A stretch of 64,000 nucleotides of DNA from positions 682,001-746,000 of the forward strand of contig NZ_CP114904.1 of the NCBI RefSeq assembly GCF_027497215.1, written 5' to 3'. Position 1 is the stretch's first letter. Each line of letters opens with the position of its first letter. The notes beneath the pieces were generated by a model. That model was not told the origin of the DNA. It saw nothing but the letters and a program-made list of their open reading frames with translations, and did not search any database. The stretch comes from Micromonospora sp. WMMD812. GTDB lineage: Bacteria > Actinomycetota > Actinomycetes > Mycobacteriales > Micromonosporaceae. Shown piece after piece: positions 1 to 9,128 of the stretch. The translations under genes were made by a program, and so were the position numbers.

Positions 1-435
1 CCGCGCCGAACGTCGCGCAACACGCCGGCCCGGTCGGCCACCGGCCGGACGGAGGCGTCGTCGACCGCGGAGGCGTCCGACTCCGTCGCGGAGCCGGACG
101 ACCCCGCGTCACCGGCAACGACCCGGAGCGCGGCGCCGATGCCGCGCACCGCGACGGGACGGGCCCGGGTGGCCCGGGTCGCGGACCCCTCGGGCGAGCC
201 GGCGCCGATCGCGACAGCCACGCGAGAACTACCCCTGGTCGCGGGACGGGACCTGCCGGACCTGGTCGACGCCGCGGCCAGCCGTACTACCGCACCGGTC
301 GCGGTCCCCGACGCCGCAAGAGACGAGCAGCGGTCAACGTCGCGATCGCGGCCGCGTCGGCGGGACGGCGCGGAACCGCGACCGGACCCGGGGACTGCCC
401 GGCCTCGGTCGAGCACCCAATCGGCCACCGACTGA
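1..435 (+). other. Open frame entering from the left edge, possible disordered C-terminal tail
   Basis: One forward frame stays open from the first base to a TGA ending at 435. It reads as Pro/Ala/Arg/Thr-rich low-complexity sequence with no recognisable domain, as a disordered tail of an actinobacterial protein might. High-GC DNA also produces long chance frames, and the upstream part is outside the window, so this may not be coding. The rest of the stretch up to 548 holds only the leader of the next gene. Confidence 0.25.
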
Positions 436-548
436 CCGCTACCGGCAATGCCGACCGTCCGTCGGAAGAGATCTGTGGCCGGCCGATGAGTTTGGGATGA
501 TGCGCCGGTCTGCCTATCGACACCACCTGGCGCGAAGGGAGCACCTCG

Positions 549-1163
549 ATGGCGAAGGTCATCTCCACGCTGTTCATCTCGGCCGACGGCGTGGCCGAGA
601 TCGACCCCGACTGGCACTTTCCCTACTTCGACGAGAACATGGGCCGCGCCGTCGGCGAGGACTACGACACCGCCGACGTCCTGCTCATCGGCCGCGAGAC
701 CTACGACAGCTTCGCCGGAGCCTGGCCGGACCGCGAGGCCGCGGGTGGGGACGACGCACCGTTCGCCAAGCAACTCGGGGACGTGCGCAAGGTGGTCGTC
801 TCACGCCAGGCGCTGGAGTTCTCCTGGCGCAACTCCGAGCTGATCAACGGCGATCTCCTCGATGCCGTCACGTCGCTCAAGGCCGATCCCGGCATCCGGG
901 GCGTCCTCATCCCCGGGTCGATCTCCGTGGTGCAGCAGTTGCTCGCCGCGGGGCTGGTCGACGAGCTGCGCCTGCTGGTGCATCCGGTGGCGGCTCGTAA
1001 GGGCCGCAAGCTGTTCGACGACGGCGACGTGCCGTACCACCTGCGAACGGTGGCGACGGAGGTCTTCCCGACGGGCGTGATCCGGGTGATCTACTCGCCG
1101 ACCGAGGCACCCACCAAGGTCGGCTACGACGAGGTCAAGGACCAGGTGCCCGGACGGGAGTAG
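549..1163 (+). CDS. Dihydrofolate reductase family protein (RibD C-terminal-like)
   Basis: A 204-residue protein of the DHFR/RibD_C superfamily, which includes many stand-alone actinobacterial NADPH-dependent reductases of unknown substrate. Visible features are the N-terminal beta strand and loop (KVISTLFISADGVAE), the LLIGRETYDSFAGAWPDR segment near residues 55-72 that matches the family's (L/M)GRxTY motif, and the late ISVVQQLLAAGLVDELRL helix and strand. The length fits the single-domain form. The ATG follows an AAGGGA ribosome site about 7 bases upstream. Family membership is well supported, but neither a true folate role nor a riboflavin role can be claimed. It is convergent with the broken GH15 gene downstream. 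Confidence 0.9.
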   Translation: MAKVISTLFISADGVAEIDPDWHFPYFDENMGRAVGEDYDTADVLLIGRETYDSFAGAWPDREAAGGDDAPFAKQLGDVRKVVVSRQALEFSWRNSELINGDLLDAVTSLKADPGIRGVLIPGSISVVQQLLAAGLVDELRLLVHPVAARKGRKLFDDGDVPYHLRTVATEVFPTGVIRVIYSPTEAPTKVGYDEVKDQVPGRE

Positions 1164-1238
1164 CCGGCGCCGAGGGGACGGAGCGCCGCGCGGCCGGGCG
1201 AGCGCCGGCGAGCTGACCGCGCCGCCGTACGTCCACCG

Positions 1239-3036
1239 TCAGTGGTCGTCCGCCGATCGACCGCTCTCCTGGCCGGCCGGGATGAACCGCTTCGGTGTCG
1301 CCGGGAGTTCGTGGCGCCCGGCGTCCAGGTCGGTGAGGTCTCCGGCGGCGTTGATGAGGCCGACGTGTGAGAACGCCTGAGGAAAGTTGCCCAGGGCTTC
1401 CCCGCTGTGCGGGTCGATCTGCTCGGCGAGCAGGCCCAGGTCGTTGACCCGGTCGGCGAGCCGCTCGAAAAGCTGCCCCGCCCGGTCGCGCTCGCCAGCC
1501 ATGGCCAGGCAGCTGACCAGCCAGAAGGAACAGATCACGAACCCGGCGGGGTCGCCCTCCCAGCGGCGCAGCAGGCCGTTGTGGGACAGCCTCTCCTCGA
1601 TCACGCGGATGGTGGAACGCATTCTCGGGTCGGTCGCGGGGAGGAAGCCGACCAGTGGCATCAGCAGGACCGACGCGTCCGGCTCGTCGGTGTCGAACAC
1701 CGCCGTGAAGGCCCCCAGCCGGTCGCTCCAGCCCCGGGTCAACACGGTTCGCCGGATGGGAGCCGAAGCGGACGGCTCGGTCCAGCGCCGTCCAGCACTG
1801 CACCTTCGACGACACGTAGTGGCGTTCGGCGTCGCGTGCTTCCCACATTCCGGCGTCCGGCAGGTGCCAGTCGCGCGCGGCCCGGTCGGTCATCGCGCGC
1901 AGCAGTTGGCCGATGTCCGGTGGCATCGGGTCGAGGTGTTCCCGCATCAGCCAGGAGGCGCTGAGCAGCTCACCGTGCACGTCGTTCTGCCGTTGTCGCC
2001 AGGCGTCGTTGCCCACCAGCACCGGGCGGCTGCCGGCGTAGCCGGCCAGGTGATCGAGGTGGTGTTCGGTGAGGTCCCGTTCCCCCTCCACCTCGTACAT
2101 GATGGGCACGATGCCCTCGTTCATGCCCATCGACCGCACCAACCACCCGACGTGCAGGTTGAGCTCGTCGGTGCACGTCACGCGCCAGAGCGCCTCCAGG
2201 GTTAAGCTGAAGTCGCGTACCCAGGCGAAGCGGTAGTCGTAGTTCCGTTCGCCGCCCAACTCCTCGGGCAGGGACATGGTCGGGGCGGCCACCACCGCGC
2301 CGCTGGGCCGGTAGGTCAGGCCCTGCACGACCAGCGCGCTGCGGCGCACCTGCTCCCGGTGGAGGCCGCGGTAGTCGTGCAGACCCATCCAGGAGCGCCA
2401 GCCCGCGACGGCGTTGTCGATCACCTCTTGGGCATCGAGCACCGCCGGCGGGCCGGAGTCGTAGGCCGGCGCGTACGCCAGGGTGAAGTGCTGCGTCTCG
2501 CCGGCCCGTACGGTGAACGACCCGAACGCCTCCCCGACCTCGCAGACCAGCGGAACGGTCGTGCGCAGATCCAGCCGAACCGACGCGGCACTGATCGCCA
2601 GGGCGTCGTCCTGTGGCACCAGTTGGGGGACCATCCGGCCGTACTCCAACCGGGGTCGGTAGTGCGACCGCAGCCGGACCTCGCCGGTGAGCCCCCGCAC
2701 CACCCGGGCCAGCACTCTCGGCGAGTGCAGGCCGACCTCGTGGCCCCGCGCCCCCGGTTCCAGGGCCAGCGCGTCGGTCAGCGCCACGCTGCCCGTCGCG
2801 GTGGTGAAGACAGTGCGCAGCACGAGCGAATCACCGAGGTAGGCACGCTCGGTGTTGAACCCGCCCTCGGGACGGATCGCCCAGTGCCCGGCGTCGTCGT
2901 CGAGCAGGCGGGCGAACACCGACGGAGCGTCGAACCGTGCCGGACACCACCAGTTCACCGACCCGGCGCGGTCCACCAGCACCGCGCTGCGGCCGTCGGC
3001 CAGGAAGCCGTGCTCCGCGATCTGTCCGCGCCCCAT
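1239..3036 (-). pseudogene. Glycoside hydrolase family 15 (trehalase/glucoamylase-like), broken by deletion and frameshift
   Basis: Two adjacent reverse frames together make one GH15 protein. The N-terminal part starts at ATG 3036 (MGRGQIAEHGFLADGRSAVL) and carries the NYDYRFAWVRDFSL core and the catalytic-acid segment MWEARDAERHYVSSKVQCW. The second catalytic region (GEALGNFPQAFSHVGLINAA) lies in another frame, 1239-1745. The junction is near 1750-1775: ALDRAVRF is followed almost at once by IRRTVLTRGWSDRL. The intact paralogue at 19058-20875 has about 20 more residues at this point, so a short deletion not divisible by three fits. No single frame now holds both catalytic Glu residues. Related GH15 enzymes hydrolyse trehalose or alpha-glucans. 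An assembly error is the alternative. It diverges from the alcohol dehydrogenase gene. Confidence 0.8.
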
Positions 3037-3282
3037 GGAACGGACTACCCGAGCCGAACCGACTGACACCGCCACGTCATGCCTCGAACCGCAGTCCGAG
3101 CGTGACAGGGGCACCGTTGGCAACGGTCGGCCCGGCCGCGATTCGCCGGCGCTCGCGAAGGAAACTCCGGCCGACGGAATCACGGCGGTGACCGGCGACA
3201 GTTCGCGCGTCCTGCTGGGTACGTGGGGAGGGCAACCGGGCCGCGTCGCGGCCGGAGTCGTCACGGTGAAAGCAAGAATCTG

Positions 3283-4305
3283 ATGCGTGGTGCTGTTCTG
3301 CACGCCCCCGGCGACGTCCGGGTGGAGGAGCGCGAGGATGCCCGGATTCTCCTCCCGACCGACGCGATCATTCGGGTGTCCGCCGCGTGCGTCTGCGGTT
3401 CGGACCTGTGGCCGTACCGGGGCGTCGAAGTGGTCAACGGGCCGTCCCCGATGGGCCACGAGTATGTCGGCGTCGTCCAGGAGGTCGGCAGCGAGGTCAC
3501 CACCATCAAGCCCGGCCAGTTCGTGGTCGGCTCCTTCTTCGCCTCCGACAACACCTGCGCCATCTGCCGCGCGGGCTACCAGAGCTCGTGCCTGCACCGG
3601 GAGCCCATCGGCGGGCTCGGCGCCCAGGCCGAGTTCCTTCGCATCCCCCTGGCCGACGGCACACTGGTCGCCACCCCGGACCTGCCCCCGGCGGACCTGT
3701 TCCCGGATCTGCTGGCGGCCTCCGACGTGCTCGGCACCGGCTGGTTCGGGGCCGTGGCGGCCGAGGTCGGCCCGGGCAGGACCGTCGCGGTCGTCGGTGA
3801 CGGCGCGGTCGGTCTGCTCGCCGTGCTGGCGGCGAAGCAGTTCGGCGCGGAGCGGATCATCGCCGTCAGCCGGCACGAGCCGCGCCAGAAACTGGCGCTC
3901 CACTACGGGGCGACCGACGTCGTGACCGAGCGCGGCGACGAGGGCGTGGCACGGATCAAGGACCTCACCGACGGGCTCGGCGCGCACTCGGTCATCGAGG
4001 CGGTCGGCACGCAGGAGTCGATGATGCAGGCGATCCGCTCCACGCGTGCCGGCGGTCACGTCGGCTACGTCGGCGTCGCCCACGGCGTCCAGCTGCCCGG
4101 CGAGGAGCTGTTCTTCTCCCACGTCCACCTGCACGGCGGACCCGCCCCGGTACGCCGCTTCCTGCCCGAGCTGATCGACCTGATCTGGAACCGGCGGATC
4201 GACCCGGGCAAGGTCTTCGACCTCACCCTGCCGCTCCACCAGGCCGCCGACGGCTACCAGGCCATGGACGAACGCCGCGCCATCAAGGTCCTCCTCACGC
4301 CCTGA
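3283..4305 (+). CDS. Zinc-dependent alcohol dehydrogenase family protein
   Basis: A 340-residue medium-chain dehydrogenase/reductase. Catalytic zinc ligands are visible as Cys38 (CVCGSD) and His59-Glu60 (MGHEYVG). The structural zinc loop reads ASDNTCAICRAGYQSSC, with Asp in place of the usual first Cys, a variant seen in this subgroup. The Rossmann motif is VVGDGAVGLLA. The upstream extension of this frame has no ribosome site; the ATG at 3283 fits the family N terminus and is preceded by a GAAAGCAAG purine run. It should oxidise an alcohol or reduce an aldehyde with NAD(P)H in the cytoplasm; the substrate is unknown. It is transcribed divergently from the broken GH15 gene, with 246 bp between them. 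Confidence 0.9.
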   Translation: MRGAVLHAPGDVRVEEREDARILLPTDAIIRVSAACVCGSDLWPYRGVEVVNGPSPMGHEYVGVVQEVGSEVTTIKPGQFVVGSFFASDNTCAICRAGYQSSCLHREPIGGLGAQAEFLRIPLADGTLVATPDLPPADLFPDLLAASDVLGTGWFGAVAAEVGPGRTVAVVGDGAVGLLAVLAAKQFGAERIIAVSRHEPRQKLALHYGATDVVTERGDEGVARIKDLTDGLGAHSVIEAVGTQESMMQAIRSTRAGGHVGYVGVAHGVQLPGEELFFSHVHLHGGPAPVRRFLPELIDLIWNRRIDPGKVFDLTLPLHQAADGYQAMDERRAIKVLLTP

Positions 4306-4357
4306 CGGGGGGTGCCGCCCAGGTCCGGCTGACGCGCGCCGCCACGGCGTGGGTCGG

Positions 4358-5020
4358 TCAGGCGAGGCCGGCGTCGTGGACGAGGAGCGCTATCTGGGTG
4401 CGGTTGTCGAGGTCGAGCTTGGTCAGGATGTGCGACACATGGGTCTTCACGGTGGCCAGGGTCATGTCGAGCGCGGTGGCTATCTCGGCGTTGTTGCGAC
4501 CCTGGCCGATCGCCACCACGACGTCGTGTTCGCGCGGGCTCAGCGCCGCGAGGGTGGCCTTGGCCCGGGCGTACGAGCCGGCCTGGACGGCGACCCGGTC
4601 CATCAGTCGACGGGTGATCCGCGGGGACAGGATCGGTTCGCCGGCCGCGACCTGCCGGACCGCCTCGGCGATCCGGGCCGGCGGGGTGTCCTTGAGCAGG
4701 AAGCCGCTGGCCCCGGCCCGCAGCGCGTGCAGGATGTTCTCGTCGGTGTCGAACGTGGTCAGCACGATGACCTCGGGCGGCCGCGGGCGCGCCCGCAGGC
4801 GGCGGGTGGCGGTGATCCCGTCGACGCGGGGCATGCGCAGGTCCATCAGCACGACGTCGGGGGCATGCGCGTCGGCCGCGGCCGCCACCCGGTCGCCGTC
4901 GGCGGCCTCGCCGACCACGACGATGCCGGGGGCGCCGTCGAGCATCATGGTCAGCCCGGCGCGGACGAGCGCGTCGTCGTCGACGACGAGCACGCGCACC
5001 GGCGGGGTCACGCCGGCCAT
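4358..5020 (-). CDS. NarL/FixJ-type response regulator
   Basis: A 220-residue response regulator. The receiver domain has the acidic patch at residues 14-16 (VVDDDALVR), the phosphoacceptor Asp60 in VVLMDLRMP, and the conserved Thr in VLTTFDTDE. The C-terminal LuxR helix-turn-helix reads LSPREHDVVVAIGQGRNNAE followed by VKTHVSHILTKL. The ATG at 5020 was chosen over the longer open frame because it matches the family start and overlaps the 3' end of the kinase gene by 13 bases, which suggests translational coupling. It should be phosphorylated by the neighbouring kinase and bind DNA. The divergent DUF6069 membrane gene beyond the kinase is a plausible target. Confidence 0.93.
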   Translation of the reverse strand: MAGVTPPVRVLVVDDDALVRAGLTMMLDGAPGIVVVGEAADGDRVAAAADAHAPDVVLMDLRMPRVDGITATRRLRARPRPPEVIVLTTFDTDENILHALRAGASGFLLKDTPPARIAEAVRQVAAGEPILSPRITRRLMDRVAVQAGSYARAKATLAALSPREHDVVVAIGQGRNNAEIATALDMTLATVKTHVSHILTKLDLDNRTQIALLVHDAGLA

Positions 5021-6177
5021 GGTATCGACGCGTGCAGCCGGAACTCCCCGCCGACCACCTGATGGTCGAGCCGCCCGCCGGCGAGGTGCACCCGCTCGGT
5101 GAGCCCGACCAGCCCGGCGCCTCCGGACCACCCGGGCGGCGCCGGTCGCTCCGGTGTCACCGCATTGCGGACGTCGATCTCCAGACCCGCGCCCGGTCCG
5201 CCGGACAGGGCGACCTGGACCGGCTGGCCGGCGGCGTGCTTGCGGGCGTTCGTCAGACCCTCCTGGATCACCCGGTACGCCGTGCGGGCCACCGACGGGG
5301 GCGCCTCGGCCGGCTCGTCCACCGCGTCGCGCAGCTGCACCTCGGTGCCGGCGTCGCGGGACTCGTCGACCAGGCGCGGGATGTCGGCCAGCACCGGCTG
5401 CGGGCGGCGGCCCTCGCTGTGCGGCGGGTCGTCGTCACGCAGCAGCGAGATCACCTCACGCAGCTCGTCGAGCGCCTGGTGCACGCCGTCCCGGACGACC
5501 CCCGCGGCCCGGGACAGCCGCTCGGGTGAGGAATCCGGACGGTACTCCATCGCGCCGGCGAACGTGGCCAGCAGCGACAGACGGTGGGCGAGGACATCGT
5601 GCATCTCCCGGGCGATCCTGCGGCGTTCCCACATGCGCGCCTCGGCCACCCGGCGGCCCTGCTCCGCCTCGGCGCGACGGGCCCGGTCGTGCAGCGAGCG
5701 GATCAGCGCTTCGCGGGCCTGCGCCCACGCGCCCCAGCCGAGCAGCGCACCGTAGCCGATGGCGACCAGCACCAGCCACCAGCCGTACGACATGCCGCCG
5801 TGGGACCGCCAGGCGCCCTGCACAGCGTGCGCGGCGACCCCGGCCACCGCCACCGCGATCGCCACCGGGGTGCGCCGGCGACGCGCCACCTGCAGCGCGC
5901 CGATCGTGGCCGGTGGGGTGGCCGCCGGCGACACCGCGGCCAGCACGGTGAGCACGGTCGTGGTGGCGACCGGCCGCCACAGCAACAGCGGGGTGAGCAG
6001 CCAGCTCAGCGCGCCGGCCGCGAGGTCGAGCGCCAGCAGCGGACCGGGCAGGCGGTCGCTCCACCAGCCCAGGATCGTCAGCGCGACGAGCACGCCCGAC
6101 GTACCCAGGAGCGTAGCGATCGAGCTGGTGCTCCGGCGGCGGTCGCAGTCGTCCGGCCCAGGGGCGAGGCTGTTCAC
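5008..6177 (-). CDS. Membrane sensor histidine kinase (HisKA_3 type)
   Basis: A 389-residue kinase with about five predicted membrane helices in the first 160 residues, then the dimerisation and phosphoacceptor helix (RRRIAREMHDVLAHRLSLLA), the N box (EGLTNARKHA) and the G box (SGGAGLVGLTERV). This is the usual architecture of NarL-partner kinases in actinomycetes, which sense membrane or envelope cues through the short-loop membrane domain. No extracellular sensor domain is visible. It is the first gene of a two-gene operon with the response regulator and diverges from the DUF6069 gene. Confidence 0.92.
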   Translation of the reverse strand: MNSLAPGPDDCDRRRSTSSIATLLGTSGVLVALTILGWWSDRLPGPLLALDLAAGALSWLLTPLLLWRPVATTTVLTVLAAVSPAATPPATIGALQVARRRRTPVAIAVAVAGVAAHAVQGAWRSHGGMSYGWWLVLVAIGYGALLGWGAWAQAREALIRSLHDRARRAEAEQGRRVAEARMWERRRIAREMHDVLAHRLSLLATFAGAMEYRPDSSPERLSRAAGVVRDGVHQALDELREVISLLRDDDPPHSEGRRPQPVLADIPRLVDESRDAGTEVQLRDAVDEPAEAPPSVARTAYRVIQEGLTNARKHAAGQPVQVALSGGPGAGLEIDVRNAVTPERPAPPGWSGGAGLVGLTERVHLAGGRLDHQVVGGEFRLHASIPWPA

Positions 6178-6308
6178 CCGGCGAGGCTAACCAGCAGGTG
6201 CCGGGCGCCGACACCTGCCAAAGTTGGTGGTCGGGTTCTCCTAGGTGAGCACCGGCGCAGCCCCCGGTTCGATGTGGGGACCCGGCCCGGACCGCGACGC
6301 TCATCGGC

Positions 6309-6734
6309 ATGACGAACGACATGCAGCGGACCGACACGATCAACACCACGGCACGGCGTACGGGCCGCGCGACCACCGTCGCCGCGGGAGCCGCCGGCGT
6401 TCTCCTCCTGTGGGTCGTCAACGACCCCTGGGCCGGCATCGACCTCGCCGTCCGCCAGGGTGACGCCACCCGGCACATCGGTCCGGTCGCCGTCGTGATG
6501 ACCGCGCTGATCGCCGGCCTGGCCGCCTGGGGCCTGCTCGCGCTGCTCGAGCGCACCGTCCGCCGCCCCGCCCGGACGTTCCGGATCATCGCGCTGATCG
6601 TGCTGGTGCTCTCGCTGGCCGGTCCGTTGGGCAGCGGCGTCGGCACGAGCAGCCGGCTGGTGCTGCTCGGCATGCACCTGACCGTCGGCGCGGCGTTGAT
6701 CATCGGGCTGCCGGGCCGGCGGACCTGCCGGTAG
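6309..6734 (+). CDS. DUF6069-like small membrane protein
   Basis: A 141-residue integral membrane protein with four hydrophobic segments (around residues 22-38, 58-80, 91-110 and 115-133) and a short polar N terminus. The pattern, including the HIGPVAVVMTALIAGL helix and the GSGVGTSSRLVLLGMHLTVG end, resembles the DUF6069 family, which has no known function. It sits head-to-head with the two-component system, 131 bp apart, an arrangement that often marks a regulated target. ATG 6309 has only a weak ribosome site; ATG 6321 is an alternative. Confidence 0.75.
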   Translation: MTNDMQRTDTINTTARRTGRATTVAAGAAGVLLLWVVNDPWAGIDLAVRQGDATRHIGPVAVVMTALIAGLAAWGLLALLERTVRRPARTFRIIALIVLVLSLAGPLGSGVGTSSRLVLLGMHLTVGAALIIGLPGRRTCR

Positions 6735-6751
6735 ACCGGATCCGACAATCC

Positions 6752-6782
6752 GGGCGCGCCACGGCGATCCCGAGGCGCGCCC
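6752..6782. terminator. Hairpin between convergent DUF6069 and DUF427 genes
   Basis: GGGCGCGCC (6752-6760) pairs perfectly with GGCGCGCCC (6774-6782) across a 13-base loop. It has no T tract, which is common in high-GC actinobacteria, and it lies between two convergent stop codons, so it can serve both strands. Confidence 0.6.
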
Positions 6783-6791
6783 TGGGCGCAA

Positions 6792-7556
6792 TCAGGAGAA
6801 GTGCGTCTTCGGCCGGGTGAGTCGCTCGCCGTCGACGACGAGGTCGACCTTCTCGTTGTAGAAGGCGACCAGCCCGGCGATCGGCAGGAGCGGGCCGGTG
6901 GGGAACTCGTACGACCAGGCCAGGTCCGGGTGGACCGTGCCGGCGACGCGGACGGACCAGTAGCGGCTGGTCCGGCCCTTGTACGGGCAGGAGGTCGTCG
7001 TCTCCGACGACACGAGGTGCCCGAAGTTCACCTCGGTCCGGTTCAGGTAGTAGCGGGTGGGCAGCCCGGTCTCGAAGACCAGCACCGGCGAGGTCGACTC
7101 GGCCAGCACGACCCCGTCGAGCTCCACCCGTACGCGGCGGGTGGACCGCAGCGCGTCCACCCGGGCGTACGGGTTGCGGGGGTGCACGAAGACCTCTTCG
7201 TCCTCCTCGAACCAGCTGTCCAGGGCGGCCCACTCGAATCGGACGGTGTCGGCCAGACCGGGCAGCGCGTCGTCGCCGTAGCACCGGGCGGACGAAGGGC
7301 GGAACGTCTCGCCGACCCGCAGCCCGTGCACCCGCCCGGTGCCGCACGGGATCCGCTCGGTGCGGTGCTCGTCGATCAGCAGGCCACGGTTCACGTCGCC
7401 GAGCGGGATGTAGTACTGGGGATAGAACGGCCACTCCCACACGTACTGTGCCCGCCTGGTGTCCAGCACCAGCTCGCCGGCGAGGTAGGCGCGGATCCGG
7501 CGGGGCGCCGGCTCGACCCGGTTCTCTGGGGCGACCGCCTTCGGATAGTCCGGCAC
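6792..7556 (-). CDS. Tandem DUF427 domain protein
   Basis: A 254-residue cytoplasmic protein with two copies of the DUF427 fold. The second is clearest: EVNFGHLVSSETTTSCPYKG, then SRYWSVRVAG and DLAWSYEFPT, the usual CPYKG/YWSV/AWSYxxP signature. The family's biochemical role is unknown. I chose GTG 7556 over the upstream start because GGAGG (complement of 7562-7566) lies exactly 5 bases before it. It is convergent with the DUF6069 gene and divergent from the MFS gene at 7797. Confidence 0.85.
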   Translation of the reverse strand: MPDYPKAVAPENRVEPAPRRIRAYLAGELVLDTRRAQYVWEWPFYPQYYIPLGDVNRGLLIDEHRTERIPCGTGRVHGLRVGETFRPSSARCYGDDALPGLADTVRFEWAALDSWFEEDEEVFVHPRNPYARVDALRSTRRVRVELDGVVLAESTSPVLVFETGLPTRYYLNRTEVNFGHLVSSETTTSCPYKGRTSRYWSVRVAGTVHPDLAWSYEFPTGPLLPIAGLVAFYNEKVDLVVDGERLTRPKTHFS

Positions 7557-7796
7557 CGCGTCCTCCAGTTCACAAGAGCCCCGTTTCTGGTGGCATTGGC
7601 TCAACGATCAGGAGGCTCAGGTGTCTCGCCGGGGCGCCGTTGCTTCGGCGGGTAATCCGCGTCACCTCGGCCACCTCTCGCCGAGTCGGTGGCGACGCGT
7701 CCGGGGCACGATGGGCCCCCGACCCCGCCTCCACCCGGTCGTGGCGTGTCGGTCCCGTTGCCGGTCGGCGACGCCATGACGAGCGGAGACACCATC

Positions 7797-9023
7797 GTGA
7801 GCACCACCGAGGTCCGACCCACCCGGCCGGACGCTGTCGTCGCTCGCCCGCCGGCCGGGGCGGCGCTGTTCGCGTTGGCGATCGGTGGCTTCGGCATCGG
7901 CACCACCGAGTTCGCCACCATGGGCCTGCTGCCCGAGATGGCCGACGAGTTGCACGTCACCATCCCGGTGATGGGGCACGGCATCACCGCGTACGCGCTG
8001 GGTGTCGTCGTCGGCGCGCCGGTCATCGCGGCCCTCGCGGCCCGGTTGCCCCGGCGCGGGCTGTTGCTCGCGCTCATGCTGGCCTTCGTGGTGGGCAATG
8101 CGCTGACCGCCCTCGCGCCGGGCGTCTGGTCGCTGGTCGGCGCCCGGTTCCTGACCGGTCTGCCGCACGGCGCCTACTTCGGCATCGCCTCCGTCGTGGC
8201 GGCCGGGCTCGTCCCGCCGGACCGCAAGGGCCGAGGGGTGGGGCGCGTCATGGTCGGGCTGACCGTGGCCAACATCGTCGGCGTACCGCTCGTCACGCTC
8301 GCCGGACAGGTGCTCGGGTGGCGCGCGTCGTACGCGCTGGTGGCCGCGATCGGCGTCGTGACGATCCTCGCCGTCCGGCGATGGGTGCCGCCGGTGGCCG
8401 CCGCGGACGGGGCCAGCATCGCCCGGGAGTTGGGTGCCTTCCGCCGGGTGCACGTGTGGATCGCGCTGCTCACCGGCACTGTCGGCTTCGGTGGCATGTT
8501 CGCCGTCTACAGCTACGTCGCGCCGACCCTCACCGACGTCGCCGGGCTGCCGACCCGGGCGGTGCCGTGGGTCCTCGCCGTCTTCGGTCTGGGGATGACC
8601 GTCGGCGCGCTGCTCGGCGGGCGGTTGGCGGACCGGTCGGCGCTGGGCACGCTCGTCGGCTCGCTCGTCGCGATGGCCGCGGTCATGGCGCTCTACGCGC
8701 TCACCGCCTCGTCACCGATCGGCGCCGTGCTGCTCGTCTTCGCGATCGGGCTGGTGTGCCAGGTGCTCGGCGCCGGTCTGACGATCCGGCTCATGGAGGC
8801 GTCACCGGACGCGCCCGCGCTGGCGGCGTCGTCGAACCACTCCGCGCTCAACCTGGCCAACGCGATCGGGGCGTGGCTGGGCGGCGTCGTGATCGCGGGT
8901 GGCCACGGCTACCTGGCGACGGCGTGGGTCGGCGTGGTGCTGTCGGTCGCCGGGCTGCTGTTCGTCGGCGGCTCGGTGCTGGTTCCCCGCGTGGCGCGCG
9001 GGCACGCTCCGGATCGTGCCTGA
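7797..9023 (+). CDS. MFS transporter, DHA1 family (AraJ/YdhP-like)
   Basis: A 408-residue, 12-helix drug/sugar-efflux-type major facilitator. The family start is visible in helix 1 (GGFGIGTTEFATMGLLPEMA), with the cytoplasmic loop PRRGLLLALML and helix 4-5 segment GLPHGAYFGIASVVAA. These carriers export small molecules by proton antiport; no substrate can be read from the sequence. GTG 7797 is preferred over ATG 7776 because GGAG precedes it by about 8 bases. A paralogue of the same subfamily lies at 12138-13343. Confidence 0.88.
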   Translation: MSTTEVRPTRPDAVVARPPAGAALFALAIGGFGIGTTEFATMGLLPEMADELHVTIPVMGHGITAYALGVVVGAPVIAALAARLPRRGLLLALMLAFVVGNALTALAPGVWSLVGARFLTGLPHGAYFGIASVVAAGLVPPDRKGRGVGRVMVGLTVANIVGVPLVTLAGQVLGWRASYALVAAIGVVTILAVRRWVPPVAAADGASIARELGAFRRVHVWIALLTGTVGFGGMFAVYSYVAPTLTDVAGLPTRAVPWVLAVFGLGMTVGALLGGRLADRSALGTLVGSLVAMAAVMALYALTASSPIGAVLLVFAIGLVCQVLGAGLTIRLMEASPDAPALAASSNHSALNLANAIGAWLGGVVIAGGHGYLATAWVGVVLSVAGLLFVGGSVLVPRVARGHAPDRA

Positions 9024-9083
9024 CCTGGCCGCCCGCCCGGTCATCCTCTGCTCCCGCGTCGTGCGGATCGCGACGGCCGGGCA

Positions 9084-9104
9084 CGCGGGCCGCTCAGGCC
9101 CGCG
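9084..9104. terminator. Hairpin between convergent MFS and oxidoreductase genes
   Basis: CGCGGGCC and GGCCCGCG form a perfect 8-bp stem with a 5-base loop (GCTCA), placed 60 bases past the MFS stop and 25 bases past the oxidoreductase stop. It is probably a bidirectional terminator. Confidence 0.55.
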
Positions 9105-9128
9105 CCCGGTAACCGTCGGTGCCGAGGC

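Noticed and set aside
1135..4239. 1034-residue reverse open frame spanning the GH15 gene and the alcohol dehydrogenase
   Set aside because: Only its central part is the GH15 N-terminal half; the segment opposite the dehydrogenase is an antisense shadow with low-complexity composition.
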